64,000 nt of DNA from contig NZ_KI421504.1 of NCBI RefSeq assembly GCF_000473165.1, positions 372,596-436,595 on the forward strand, in the 5' to 3' direction. This stretch comes from Leisingera aquimarina DSM 24565 (GTDB taxonomy: Bacteria; Pseudomonadota; Alphaproteobacteria; Rhodobacterales; Rhodobacteraceae). The notes under the pieces are model-generated. The model saw only the letters and a list, made by a program, of their open reading frames with translations, searched no databases and was not told the origin of the DNA. The position numbers and the translations under genes are program-made. How positions within the stretch are numbered: the first letter of the stretch is position 1; every line of letters starts with the position of its first letter. Shown here in pieces: positions 1 to 8,620 of this stretch.

Positions 1-17
1 ATGTCGCATATCGCCGT

Positions 18-1694
18 TTAGAACAAGCCTTCGATCTGGCCGTCGTCATTCAGACGGATGGTTTCCGACGCCGGTTTGCGCGGCAGGCCCGGCATGGTCA
101 TGATCTCGCCGCAGACCGCGACGATGAAGCCGGCACCCGCTGACAGGCGGACCTCACGCACCGGAACCGAATGGCCGGTGGGTGCGCCGCGCAGGGACGG
201 GTCGGTCGAGAAGGAATACTGGGTCTTCGCCATGCAGACCGGCAGGTTGCCGTAGCCCGCATCTTCCCATTCCTTCAGCTGGTTGCGGATCTTGTTGTCC
301 GCCAGCACCTCGTCGGCGCGGTAGATGCGCTTGGCGATGGTGTCGATCTTGTCGAACAGCGACATCTCGTCCGGGTAGATCGGCGCAAAGTTGGCCTGGC
401 CTGCATCGACGATTTCCACAACCTTCTCGGCCAGCGGAGCAGAACCTTCCGAGCCCAGCTCCCAGTGGCGCGACAGAACCGCCTCGACGCCATGGGTGGC
501 GGCGTAGGCTTTGACAGCGTCCACTTCGGCATCAGTGTCGGTGACAAAGTGGTTGATCGCAACCACCACCGGCACCCCGAAGGATTTGATGTTCTCGATG
601 TGGCGGCCGAGGTTGGCACAGCCTGCGTTGACCGCGTCGACGTTCTCGGCGCCGAGGTCCGCCTTGGCCACGCCGCCGTTCATTTTCATCGCCCGCACGG
701 TGGCAACCAGAACCACTGCCGAAGGAGCAATGCCTGCCTTGCGGCATTTGATGTTCATGAACTTCTCGGCACCCAGATCGGCGCCAAAGCCTGCCTCAGT
801 CACCACATAGTCAGCGACTTTCAGCGCGGTCTTGGTGGCAATAACCGAGTTGCAGCCGTGGGCGATGTTGGCAAACGGGCCGCCATGCACAAACGCCGGG
901 TTGTTTTCCAGGGTCTGCACCAGGTTCGGCTGCATCGCGTCCTTCAGCAGAACGGTCATTGCGCCCTCTGCCTTGATGTCGCGGCAGTAGACCGGAGTCT
1001 TGTCGCGGCGGTAGGCCACGATGATGTCGCCCAGGCGTTTTTCCAGGTCCTTGAGGTCGTTCGCGAGGCACAGGATCGCCATCACTTCCGAGGCCACGGT
1101 GATGTCAAAACCGGCTTCGCGCGGGAACCCGTTGGAGACGCCGCCCAGGGACGCGGTGATGGTGCGCAGGGCGCGGTCGTTCATGTCGACCACACGGCGC
1201 CATGCGACGCGGCGGGTGTCGATCTCGCACTCATTGCCCCAGTAGATGTGATTGTCGATCATTGCCGACAGCAGCGAATGCGCCGAGGTGATGGCGTGGA
1301 AGTCGCCGGTGAAGTGGAGGTTCATTTCCTCCATCGGCACCACTTGCGCATAACCGCCGCCGGCCGCGCCGCCCTTCATGCCGAAGTTCGGGCCCAAGGA
1401 CGCCTCGCGGATACAGATCATCGCGTTCTTGCCGATCCGGTTCAGACCGTCGCCCAGACCCACGGTGGTGGTGGTCTTGCCTTCGCCCGCAGGAGTCGGG
1501 TTGATCGCAGTCACCAGGATCAGCTTGCCGTCTTCTTTGCCCTGCACCGAGTTGATGAAGGACTGAGACACCTTTGCCTTGTCGTGGCCGTAGGGCAGCA
1601 GATCGCTGTCCGAAATCCCGATCTTCGCACCAATCTCTTGGATCGGCTTCTTCTGCGCTTCACGCGCAATCTCGATGTCACTCTTGTAGCTCAT
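18..1694 (-). CDS. fhs: Formate--tetrahydrofolate ligase
   Basis: Cytosolic enzyme joining formate to tetrahydrofolate with ATP to give 10-formyl-THF. The 558-residue protein has the usual family length and carries the ATP-binding motif TPAGEGKT at residues 67-74. The ATG at 1694 is preceded by a good Shine-Dalgarno (AAGGGAGA). It lies downstream of gmaS on the same strand, separated by a strong terminator, so it probably has its own promoter. In methylated-amine users, C1 units released by demethylation are moved on tetrahydrofolate, and Fhs links them to formate. The stop lies close to the window edge but the gene is complete. Confidence 0.97.
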   Translation of the reverse strand: MSYKSDIEIAREAQKKPIQEIGAKIGISDSDLLPYGHDKAKVSQSFINSVQGKEDGKLILVTAINPTPAGEGKTTTTVGLGDGLNRIGKNAMICIREASLGPNFGMKGGAAGGGYAQVVPMEEMNLHFTGDFHAITSAHSLLSAMIDNHIYWGNECEIDTRRVAWRRVVDMNDRALRTITASLGGVSNGFPREAGFDITVASEVMAILCLANDLKDLEKRLGDIIVAYRRDKTPVYCRDIKAEGAMTVLLKDAMQPNLVQTLENNPAFVHGGPFANIAHGCNSVIATKTALKVADYVVTEAGFGADLGAEKFMNIKCRKAGIAPSAVVLVATVRAMKMNGGVAKADLGAENVDAVNAGCANLGRHIENIKSFGVPVVVAINHFVTDTDAEVDAVKAYAATHGVEAVLSRHWELGSEGSAPLAEKVVEIVDAGQANFAPIYPDEMSLFDKIDTIAKRIYRADEVLADNKIRNQLKEWEDAGYGNLPVCMAKTQYSFSTDPSLRGAPTGHSVPVREVRLSAGAGFIVAVCGEIMTMPGLPRKPASETIRLNDDGQIEGLF

Positions 1695-1768
1695 GGCTAT
1701 CTCCCTTTTGCCGTCTGTTCTGGCAGAAATCCCGCGGCGGGTGCCCTAGCGGGGCGCTATATATTCCT

Positions 1769-1797
1769 ATTACTCAAATTATTTTCCTGCACGTCAA
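1769..1797 (-). promoter_or_regulatory. Candidate fhs promoter
   Basis: On the minus strand a TTGACG -35 box (1792-1797) is followed, after 17 bases, by AGTAAT (1769-1774) as a possible -10. It lies about 75 bases upstream of the fhs start in an AT-rich pocket. The -10 match is weak, so the site is only a candidate. Confidence 0.35.
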
Positions 1798-1919
1798 CAC
1801 TTTCTTGGCTATATTTGCCTGAAAAACAGGGCATTCCCAGTGTTTCGGGCGCCCATCGGAAACTGACGGAATTTCACCCCGGGTGAAAACGGCGCATATG
1901 CGGCAAGCGCTGCCGCAAA

Positions 1920-1948
1920 CAAAAAGGGCCCGGGCAATGCCCGGGCCG
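1920..1948 (-). terminator. Rho-independent terminator of the gmaS operon
   Basis: A perfect 9-bp stem, GGCCCGGGC (1927-1935) and GCCCGGGCC (1939-1947), with a 3-base loop. Read on the minus strand it is followed by a short T run (complement of the A run at 1921-1925). It lies about 45 bases past the gmaS stop. Confidence 0.85.
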
Positions 1949-1993
1949 TGCAGGGTCCGGCCCGAAGGCCAGACGGGGGAATCACTGCCGGGA

Positions 1994-3325
1994 TCAGATA
2001 TCCAGCGTGTTGTCCTTTTCCCAGCGGGAGAAATGATTGACGAAAGAGTTCCACTCCTGCTGCTTCATCTTCAGATAAGCAGCGGAAAATTCCTCGCCCA
2101 TCATCGCCTTCAGGCCGTCGTCCTTGTCGTAGAACCGCAGTGCATCCAGCATGTTGAGCGGCAGCTTCGGCGCGTCGGTGATGGTGTGGCCTTCGGCGTA
2201 CATGTCGATGTCATGGCGCGGGCCGGGATCCGCCTTGGCGCGCACACCCGAGAGGCCGGCTGCAATGATCACCGCCTGCAGCAGGTAGGGGTTCACCGCA
2301 CCGTCAGGCAGGCGCAGCTCAAACCGGCCAGGGCCCGGGACGCGCACCATGTGGGTACGGTTGTTGCCGGTCCAGGTGACAGTGTTCGGCGCCCAGGTGG
2401 CACCCGACATGGTGCGCGGCGCGTTGATTCGCTTGTAGGAATTCACCGTCGGATTGGTGATCGCCGCCAGGGCTGATGCGTGCTTCATGATGCCGCCCAG
2501 GAACCAGCCACCCTGTTCGGACAGACCCAGCTCGGCGATATCACCTGTACCTTTGTCTGCGGCAAAGACGTTGTTGCGCGAATCCGCGCCCGGCGCGTCC
2601 CAGACCGAGATATGCGCATGGCAGCCGTTGCCGGTAAGGCCCTCTACCGGTTTCGGCATGAAAGTCGCACGGAAGCCGTGCTTTTCCGCCACCGATTTTG
2701 CCATGAATTTGAAGAAGCTGTGTTTGTCAGCGGTCGCCAGGGCATCATCGAAATCCCAGTTCATTTCCCACTGGCCGTTGGCGTCCTCATGATCATTCTG
2801 ATACGCGCCCCAGCCCAGTTCCAGCATGTAATCGCTGATTTCCCGGATCACATCCAAGCGGCGCATCATCGCCTGCTGATCGTAGCACGGCTTTTCAGCG
2901 TTATCGAAGGGGTCCGAAATTTCCTCGCCGTCGGGTGTCAGCAGGAAGAATTCGGCCTCAATGCCGGTTTTCACATGCAGGCCTTCGTCCGCGGCCTCCT
3001 TGATCAGACGGCGCAGCACGTTGCGCGGCGCTTGGGCGACGTCTTCGCCCTCCATCACGCAATTGCCTGGAACCCAGGCGATTTCCTTGTTCCAAGGCAG
3101 TTGGATCACGGCGTCGGGATCCGGCACCGCCAGCATGTCGGGATGCGCCGGTGTCAGGTCAAGCCATGTGGCGAAACCGGCAAATCCTGCGCCGTCTTCC
3201 TGCATATCTGCGATCGCCCGCGCCGGCACCAGTTTGGCGCGCTGGCCACCGAACAAGTCGGTGAAGGAGATCATGAAATACTTAACGCCTTTTTCTTTTG
3301 CGAAAGCAGCCAGATCTGTCGTCAT
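1994..3325 (-). CDS. gmaS: Gamma-glutamylmethylamide synthetase (glutamine synthetase-like)
   Basis: A 443-residue glutamine-synthetase-fold protein that would ligate methylamine to glutamate with ATP, giving gamma-glutamylmethylamide, the first step of the N-methylglutamate route. The sequence shows the GS catalytic layout: GIEAEFF in the first third, an NDHEDANGQWE block, then GNGCHAHIS and a C-terminal NRTHMVRVPGPGRFELR block. The ATG at 3325 is chosen because AAAGGGAGTG lies just upstream; an in-frame extension to 3448 has no such site. It is cotranscribed with mgsC, mgsB and mgsA, which argues strongly for GmaS over ordinary GlnA or GlnT, but specificity is inferred from context. Confidence 0.9.
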   Translation of the reverse strand: MTTDLAAFAKEKGVKYFMISFTDLFGGQRAKLVPARAIADMQEDGAGFAGFATWLDLTPAHPDMLAVPDPDAVIQLPWNKEIAWVPGNCVMEGEDVAQAPRNVLRRLIKEAADEGLHVKTGIEAEFFLLTPDGEEISDPFDNAEKPCYDQQAMMRRLDVIREISDYMLELGWGAYQNDHEDANGQWEMNWDFDDALATADKHSFFKFMAKSVAEKHGFRATFMPKPVEGLTGNGCHAHISVWDAPGADSRNNVFAADKGTGDIAELGLSEQGGWFLGGIMKHASALAAITNPTVNSYKRINAPRTMSGATWAPNTVTWTGNNRTHMVRVPGPGRFELRLPDGAVNPYLLQAVIIAAGLSGVRAKADPGPRHDIDMYAEGHTITDAPKLPLNMLDALRFYDKDDGLKAMMGEEFSAAYLKMKQQEWNSFVNHFSRWEKDNTLDI

Positions 3326-3398
3326 GGTCCCACTCCCTTTCCCTGTTGAACGTGTTTTGAAAAAGGCGCGGCCATTGCCTGGCCGCACCTGCCAATCA

Positions 3399-4730
3399 TC
3401 AGAACCCTGCTTTGCCAGGATACCAGTCGGTACCGGCCAGAGGCACACGCGCCATGGCGGCGGCCTCCATTGTCAGGGCGCACAGATCCTCAGGCTCGAG
3501 GTTGTGCAAATGGTTGTGGCCGCAAGCGCGCGCAATGGTTTGCGCTTCCAGCGTCATTACCTTGAGATAATTGCGCAGGCGGCGGCCGGCTTCAACCGGA
3601 TCGACGCGCTTCATCAGCTCGGGATCCTGGGTGGTGATACCCGCCGGGTCCATACCTTCGTGCCAGTCGTCATAGGCGCCAGTGGTGGTGCCCAGCTTCT
3701 GGTACTCGCTCTCCCATTTCGGATCGTTGTCGCCCAGCGCGATCAGCGCTGCGGTGCCGATGGCCACCGCGTCAGCGCCCAGCGCCATTGCCTTGGCCAC
3801 ATCTGCGCCAGTGCGGATGCCGCCGGAGACGACCAGCTGCACTTCGCGGTGCACGCCCAGATCCTGCAGCGCCTGCACGGCGGGTCGGATACAGGCCAGT
3901 GTCGGCAGACCGACATGTTCGATGAATACGTCCTGGGTTGCGGCGGTGCCGCCCTGCATGCCGTCCAAAACCACAACGTCAGCCCCGGCCTTTACCGCCA
4001 GCGCGGTGTCGTAATAGGGGCGGGTGCCGCCGACCTTGATGTAAATCGGCACCTGCCAATCGGTGATCTCGCGCAGTTCCAGGATCTTGATTTCCAGGTC
4101 ATCCGGGCCGGTCCAGTCCGGGTGGCGGCAGGCGGAACGCTGGTCGATGCCTTTCGGCAGGGTCCGCATTTCCGCAACCCGGTCCGAAATTTTCTGGCCC
4201 AACAGCATGCCGCCGCCGCCGGGCTTGGCGCCCTGGCCGACCACAACTTCAATCGCATCCGCTTTGCGCAGATCGTCCGGGTTCATGCCGTAACGCGACG
4301 GCAGGTACTGGTAGACCAGCTTGCTGGAATGGCCGCGCTCTTCCGGGGTCATGCCGCCGTCACCAGTGGTGGTCGAGGTCCCGGCAGCGGACGCACCGCG
4401 GCCAAGAGCCTCCTTGGCCGGACCGGACAGCGCGCCAAAGCTCATGCCTGCGATGGTAACCGGAATATCCAGCTCAATCGGTTTTTTGGCAAAGCGGGTG
4501 CCAAGGGTCACCTTGGTCTCGCATTTCTCGCGGTAGCCCTCCAGCGGGTAGCGCGAGATCGAGGCGCCAAGGAACAGCAGATCATCGAAATGCGGCACCT
4601 TGCGCTTGGCGCCACCGCCGCGGATGTCATAGATTCCGGTAGCTGCCGCGCGGCGGATTTCCGCGTTGATCGGATTGGAGAAAGTCGCCGACTGGATCGG
4701 GACCGTACGGGGGATGTTATTGCTATCCAT
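3399..4730 (-). CDS. mgsC: N-methylglutamate synthase FMN-domain subunit (GltB2-like)
   Basis: A 443-residue protein matching the FMN-binding TIM-barrel domain of glutamate synthase, as a separate subunit. It shows glycine-rich FMN-domain motifs (GQGAKPGGGG, VDVVVLDGMQGG-type and VVSGGIRTGADVAKA segments) and a cysteine-containing C-terminal stretch (ACGHNHLHNLEPEDLCAL). In the N-methylglutamate pathway this subunit forms N-methylglutamate from gamma-glutamylmethylamide or methylamine. The start at 4730 (ATG, MDSNNIPRTV) leaves 19 bases after mgsB; a longer frame to 4775 would overlap mgsB. Subunit lettering in the literature varies. Confidence 0.88.
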   Translation of the reverse strand: MDSNNIPRTVPIQSATFSNPINAEIRRAAATGIYDIRGGGAKRKVPHFDDLLFLGASISRYPLEGYREKCETKVTLGTRFAKKPIELDIPVTIAGMSFGALSGPAKEALGRGASAAGTSTTTGDGGMTPEERGHSSKLVYQYLPSRYGMNPDDLRKADAIEVVVGQGAKPGGGGMLLGQKISDRVAEMRTLPKGIDQRSACRHPDWTGPDDLEIKILELREITDWQVPIYIKVGGTRPYYDTALAVKAGADVVVLDGMQGGTAATQDVFIEHVGLPTLACIRPAVQALQDLGVHREVQLVVSGGIRTGADVAKAMALGADAVAIGTAALIALGDNDPKWESEYQKLGTTTGAYDDWHEGMDPAGITTQDPELMKRVDPVEAGRRLRNYLKVMTLEAQTIARACGHNHLHNLEPEDLCALTMEAAAMARVPLAGTDWYPGKAGF

Positions 4731-4749
4731 ATCTTTTTGATCCCTGTCC

Positions 4750-5433
4750 TTAGTACGCTTGCGCGTTATCGACATCGAAGTTGTAGAGCTGACGGGCGGA
4801 GCCGTAGCGCTTGAACTCCTCCGGCTTGGCGTCTGCGCCGGCGCGGGCCAGCAGATCCTTCAGGATCTCTATGTGCTCCGGCCGCATCTCCTTTTCGATG
4901 CAGTCGGCGCCCAGGCTCTTGACCGAACCGCGCACAAAAAACCGCGCCTCGTAGCAGCTGTCGCCCAGCGCATCACCGGCGTCACCGAGCACAACCAGAT
5001 TACCGGACTGCCCCATGAAGGCACACATGTGGCCAATGTTGCCATGCACGACAATGTCGATGCCTTTCATCGAGATGCCGCAGCGCGAGGACGCGTTGCC
5101 CTTGATCACCAGTAACCCGCCATGGCCGGTGGCGCCGGCATACTGGCTGGCGTCGCCTTCGACGATCACGGTGCCGGACATCATGTTCTCCGCCACACCA
5201 GGGCCGACCGAGCCTTCGACCTTGACGGTCGCCTGCTGGTTCATGCCGGCGCAGTAGTAACCGGTGGACCCTTTGACAGTGACTTCAATCGGCGAGTTCA
5301 GACCCACGGCAATCGCATGGCTGCCCTTGGCATTCACAATTTCCCAGGCGGTTTTGTTGGTGCCGCCATTCTGTTCCTGCAGGGCCGAGTTCAGACCGCG
5401 CAGGCCATTTGCTTCAAGATCATATGTCTGCAT
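4750..5433 (-). CDS. mgsB: N-methylglutamate synthase GXGXG-domain subunit (GltB3-like)
   Basis: A 227-residue protein resembling the C-terminal GXGXG beta-helix domain of glutamate synthase. The diagnostic glycine-repeat pattern is visible in segments such as GVAENMMSGTVIVEGDAS, GATGHGGLLVIKGNASSR and GDAGDALGDSCYEARFFVRG. It begins one base after the mgsA stop and ends 19 bases before mgsC, so the three subunits are expected to be made together. It is probably a structural and inter-subunit communication part of the synthase. Confidence 0.88.
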   Translation of the reverse strand: MQTYDLEANGLRGLNSALQEQNGGTNKTAWEIVNAKGSHAIAVGLNSPIEVTVKGSTGYYCAGMNQQATVKVEGSVGPGVAENMMSGTVIVEGDASQYAGATGHGGLLVIKGNASSRCGISMKGIDIVVHGNIGHMCAFMGQSGNLVVLGDAGDALGDSCYEARFFVRGSVKSLGADCIEKEMRPEHIEILKDLLARAGADAKPEEFKRYGSARQLYNFDVDNAQAY

Positions 5434-5434
5434 C

Positions 5435-6331
5435 TTAGTGGTTCCAGAAGTAAACGGTTGCGGGTTCGGGCTCCCAGACCTTGGCGTCTTCGATGCCCGG
5501 CAGGTTCACCAGCGCGCGGTATTCGCTGCCGAACGCCACATACTGGTCGGTTTCTGCCATCACGGCCGGCTTGCAGGCAATCGGGTCGCGGACCACGCCA
5601 AAGCCGTCCTTGGTGCCCACCACGAAGTTGAAGAAGCCGTCAAGGTCTTCCAGCGTGCCTTCCAGCGCTTCGCCGAGGGTGGCGCCGTTCTGCATCTTCC
5701 AGGTCAGATAGGCCGCACCGACTTCGGTGTCGTTCTGGCTTTCGATCCGCACCCCGTCACGGCGCAGCTTGCGGCGCAGAGAGTTGTGGTTCGACAGCGA
5801 GCCGTTGTGCACCAGGCACTGGTCCGACCCGGTGGAGAACGGATGCGCGCCTTCGGTGGTCACAGCGGATTCGGTGGCCATACGGGTGTGGCCGATGCCA
5901 TGGGTGCCGCCCATGCCGCGCACGTCGAAACGCTCGGCAACTTTCTCGGGCAGACCCACCTCCTTGTAGATCTCGATGGCATCGCCTGCGCTCATGACGC
6001 GCATGCCAGGACGCAGCTCGGCCAGCGCGCTGCGGGCCTCCTCTGCCTTGCCCGCGGGCACATCCAGCACCGCGTGGGTATCGATCACCCGGATCGACAC
6101 ATCGGTGCTCAGCGCTTCGGCAAGCGCGCCGTCCAGCCCGTCAAAGGCTTCCTCCGGCGCATCGGACTGAACGGTGAGCTTGGTGCGCCCGTCCGCCTCG
6201 GATCCGTAGATTGCAATGCCCGCGCTGTCCGGACCGCGGTCCGTCATAGTGATGAGCATATCGGTGAGCATATCGCCTAATTTCGGCTCAAGTGATTTGT
6301 CTTTTAGAAAAAGACCGACAATCCCGCACAT
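5435..6331 (-). CDS. mgsA: N-methylglutamate synthase amidotransferase subunit (class II GATase)
   Basis: A 298-residue Ntn-type glutamine amidotransferase. It begins MCGIVGLF, so removal of Met1 exposes the catalytic Cys2 typical of class II amidotransferases, and it carries RGPDSAGI and the H-N-G-S-L-S-N-H block of the family. It is the first gene of mgsABC-gmaS and has a strong ribosome binding site (AGGAGG). In the pathway it would handle the gamma-glutamyl amide substrate and pass methylamine to the synthase domain. Confidence 0.9.
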   Translation of the reverse strand: MCGIVGLFLKDKSLEPKLGDMLTDMLITMTDRGPDSAGIAIYGSEADGRTKLTVQSDAPEEAFDGLDGALAEALSTDVSIRVIDTHAVLDVPAGKAEEARSALAELRPGMRVMSAGDAIEIYKEVGLPEKVAERFDVRGMGGTHGIGHTRMATESAVTTEGAHPFSTGSDQCLVHNGSLSNHNSLRRKLRRDGVRIESQNDTEVGAAYLTWKMQNGATLGEALEGTLEDLDGFFNFVVGTKDGFGVVRDPIACKPAVMAETDQYVAFGSEYRALVNLPGIEDAKVWEPEPATVYFWNH

Positions 6332-6360
6332 GGGTAAGCCTCCTGCTTTTCATCTCGAAT

Positions 6361-6400
6361 CAACGCTAGCAGTTTGCGATCTGCCGTTCAACTCTTGTGA
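6361..6400 (-). promoter_or_regulatory. Candidate promoter of mgsA-mgsB-mgsC-gmaS
   Basis: On the minus strand a TTGAAC hexamer and a TAGCGT hexamer are separated by 17 bases, about 35-65 bases upstream of mgsA. The -10 match is poor. It is the best sigma-70-like pair in the intergenic region between the Amt operon and mgsA. Confidence 0.3.
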
Positions 6401-6420
6401 AACTTTTTTTCCTAACAAGT

Positions 6421-6451
6421 AAAAATGAGGCGCACCGCACTGGCGCGCCTC
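6421..6451 (-). terminator. Rho-independent terminator of the amt operon
   Basis: Inverted repeat GAGGCGC (6427-6433) and GCGCCTC (6445-6451), followed on the minus strand by ATTTTTAC. It lies just past the stop of the small membrane protein gene. Confidence 0.7.
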
Positions 6452-6465
6452 TCGATGCACTCAGG

Positions 6466-6681
6466 TCAGTATTTTTCGAGCAAGGAGTTTATTTTATCCC
6501 TATCTCCAATGCGCTTAGCCTTTTCCAGATGTGCGCCTTCGCGAACAAATTGGATCCGGTGCCAGCCAATCCAGAAGATCACGCCCAGGACAACCATCAG
6601 CCCTTCGGATCCTTGGAAAGGATACACTGCCCCAACCTCTGCCAGGTCCACCGCCCAGCTGTCGTAACCGATCGTAGACAT
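6466..6681 (-). CDS. Small single-pass membrane protein downstream of Amt
   Basis: A 71-residue protein with one predicted transmembrane helix at about residues 29-47 (GLMVVLGVIFWIGWHRIQF) and a charged C-terminal tail (KAKRIGDRDKINSLLEKY). The start codon follows AGGAG. It begins 11 bases after the amt stop and precedes a terminator, so it is the second gene of a two-gene operon. I do not recognise a named family. GlnK usually holds this place next to amtB, so the protein may be an accessory of this transporter; that is inference from position. Confidence 0.75.
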   Translation of the reverse strand: MSTIGYDSWAVDLAEVGAVYPFQGSEGLMVVLGVIFWIGWHRIQFVREGAHLEKAKRIGDRDKINSLLEKY

Positions 6682-6692
6682 TTTAGTTCTCC

Positions 6693-8066
6693 TTATTCAG
6701 CTGGAACACTGCCGCCGTCCAGCGCAGCCTTGTCGGCTTCAATGATTGCGGCTTTCGCGTCTTCGTAGGCATGGTGTTCGGCGTAATCGAGACCTTGCAG
6801 TTCGACCTCAACCGGGATGCGCAGAACCCCCATCGCCGCCTGGATTTTGGAAATCACAAAGGCAGGCAGGAAGCCGAGCACGAAGAACATGATCACGGCG
6901 CCGATGGTCTGGCCAACCGGGTTGACGGTGGCATAGCCCTCATACGGCGAGCTCGGCGCGCCCCACAGCAGGAAACCGGCGAGGATCAGACCCACGATGC
7001 CCGAATAACCGTGCACGGCAACTGCGCCAACCGCATCGTCGATCTTGAAGGTACGCTCGACCCAATAGTGCAGCTTGTAAACGATCACGACGCCAACAGC
7101 ACCAACCAGCATCGCCTGGATCGGGTGATACAGGTCATTGCCCGCAGATGCGGTGATGATTCCGGCCAGACCGCCGGAGAACGTCCAGAACGCATCGCCC
7201 TTGGACACCACATATGCTGCCATCAGACCGCCGGATAGAGACATCAGGAAGTTGAAGGTGATCGCAGACAGCGAGGTCGGCGCCAGATAGATATTGGTGG
7301 CCGTCCAGGTTTCACCGGTCAGCAGGCCGCCGATACCCTCGGGCGAGATTACCGGAATGTTGCAAGCCGCGTAAAAGCCCCAGAACCCTGAATAGATCAG
7401 GAAAATCCCGATGGTCAGCATCCAAGGGTTATGCGGCGGAATGTCCCGCGGCGTGCCGTCGGCGGCAAACTTGCCGATCCGCGGACCCAGCACCATGATC
7501 ACGCCCAGCGCATAACCGCCGGCAATCGCGTGGATCACTCCGGACGCATAGGCGTCGTGATAGCCAAGGTATTTCACCATCCAGCCCTCGGCATGCCAGC
7601 CCCAGGCCGCGTCGATGATCCAGAACACCGAGCCAATCATCACCGCGTGCAGCCACAAGGCGGACGAGCGGATCCGTTCGATCACAGCCCCTGACACGAT
7701 CGAGGCTGCGGTCCAGGAAAACAGCAGGAACGCTGCCCAGAACACACCGGTGATCCGGTCCGAGAGGTTGGTGCCCATGTTCTGCGACCACGGCAGGTTT
7801 GCGGCACCTGCGTCGTGATTTAAGCCCCCGAAGAACGGGAAGCTGGGAAAGGCCCAGTAGATCCACCAGCCGAAGAAGAAGAATGTCACCGTGACCAGCG
7901 GAATGATCATGATGTTCTTCATTAATGTATGCATGTGGTTGCGGTGGCGGCTGGCGCCGACCTCATACATACAGAACCCCACGTGTATGAGGAACATGAA
8001 GACAACGGTCACCCAGTAGTAGAACTCGGTGAACACCGTTGTTAACGCGTTCAGATTTCCATCCAA
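6693..8066 (-). CDS. amtB: Ammonium/methylammonium transporter (Amt family)
   Basis: A 457-residue polytopic inner-membrane protein of the Amt/Mep/Rh family with about eleven hydrophobic helices. The two pore histidines appear in VIHAIAGG and AVHGYSG. The start is a TTG at 8066: a near-perfect AGGAGGG lies upstream, and the protein then begins with an initiator followed by DGNLNALTTVF. The frame extends to 8129 but that start lacks a ribosome site. Given its place between mgsA and dmmD, it may import methylammonium or recapture ammonium released by methylamine catabolism. Confidence 0.92.
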   Translation of the reverse strand: MDGNLNALTTVFTEFYYWVTVVFMFLIHVGFCMYEVGASRHRNHMHTLMKNIMIIPLVTVTFFFFGWWIYWAFPSFPFFGGLNHDAGAANLPWSQNMGTNLSDRITGVFWAAFLLFSWTAASIVSGAVIERIRSSALWLHAVMIGSVFWIIDAAWGWHAEGWMVKYLGYHDAYASGVIHAIAGGYALGVIMVLGPRIGKFAADGTPRDIPPHNPWMLTIGIFLIYSGFWGFYAACNIPVISPEGIGGLLTGETWTATNIYLAPTSLSAITFNFLMSLSGGLMAAYVVSKGDAFWTFSGGLAGIITASAGNDLYHPIQAMLVGAVGVVIVYKLHYWVERTFKIDDAVGAVAVHGYSGIVGLILAGFLLWGAPSSPYEGYATVNPVGQTIGAVIMFFVLGFLPAFVISKIQAAMGVLRIPVEVELQGLDYAEHHAYEDAKAAIIEADKAALDGGSVPAE

Positions 8067-8133
8067 TGTTTTGCCCTCCTGTTGGCAGTTCTCCCGGGCT
8101 TTTTTGCCTCTTGGGAATATTATTTTCATTTAT

Positions 8134-8162
8134 TATTGTGTCTCAGGAGGCCAAGCTGTCAA
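8134..8162 (-). promoter_or_regulatory. Promoter of the amt operon
   Basis: On the minus strand a consensus TTGACA -35 box (8157-8162) is followed after 17 bases by ACAATA (8134-8139). This lies about 70 bases upstream of the TTG start and looks like a good sigma-70 promoter. Confidence 0.6.
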
Positions 8163-8527
8163 TAATCATGTGAAAGTTTGTTCACCCCCAGAAAAGCTCA
8201 AACTGCCATCCAAACGCCTTTACTCCACTCCTGCGGGCAGCCTAAAGCCCACCCTCCCAAGGGCTTAAGGCGTTCTGCCCGCATCCCCCTCCCAGCTTCT
8301 CCCCAGACCCCAGGCTTTAGGCAAAGGCGTGGATCAATCGTGGATTTGCGACAGAATCAAGCGAATCTCCGGCACCGGAAGGGGCGATTCTCCCCTGAAA
8401 CGGGGCACTCTGCGGCTGTCTCAACCACAAGCAGCCTCCCGAAAAGACCATTTCCGGCCAGCCGATGCCGCAAACCCGTCCGAAATCGGCCTTTTAAGCA
8501 AAATCTTTTTCCTGCTAGGAATAATCG
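8163..8527. other. Non-coding region with alternative hairpins between amt and dmmD
   Basis: No convincing gene. The stretch 8235-8280 folds into a long hairpin: GGGCAG pairs with CTGCCC, and inside it CCTAAAGCCC (8241-8250) pairs with GGGCTTAAGG (8261-8270) with one mismatch. The same left arm, GCCTAAAGCC (8240-8249), is perfectly complementary to GGCTTTAGGC at 8313-8322, so two folds compete. Further short inverted repeats occur near 8364-8400. No T run follows either fold. Confidence 0.55.
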
Positions 8528-8593
8528 TTGACACAGCGCCCCCTCTTTTGGCTAACTGGACCGGACCAATGGAACCAAATCAAGAAATTTGGT
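8528..8593 (+). promoter_or_regulatory. dmmD promoter and operator
   Basis: TTGACA (8528-8533) and GCTAAC (8551-8556) are 17 bases apart. The block after the -10, TGGACCGGACCAA, and the following perfect inverted repeat ACCAAAT-6-ATTTGGT (8574-8593) closely match the region upstream of tmm. The half-sites TTGGT/ACCAA resemble those recognised by FadR-subfamily GntR regulators such as PdhR. Confidence 0.65.
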
Positions 8594-8620
8594 CCACCAC
8601 TATTCAGGGAGACACAGACG

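Noticed and set aside
171-1886. Long open frame on the plus strand opposite fhs
   Set aside because: It is the antisense of fhs. The fhs protein has full family length and motifs; the antisense product resembles no known family.
1872-1888. Palindrome TTTCACCC-C-GGGTGAAA near the gmaS terminator as an operator
   Set aside because: A perfect 17-base palindrome, but it lies behind the gmaS terminator and about 180 bases from fhs, has no other copy noticed in the window, and no known regulator matches.
2961-4814. Long open frame opposite gmaS and mgsC
   Set aside because: Antisense shadow produced by high GC third positions; it spans two well-supported genes.
8528-8620. Longer N-terminus for dmmD
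   Set aside because: It would start inside the -35 box; the ATG at 8621 has a proper ribosome site and fits the family.
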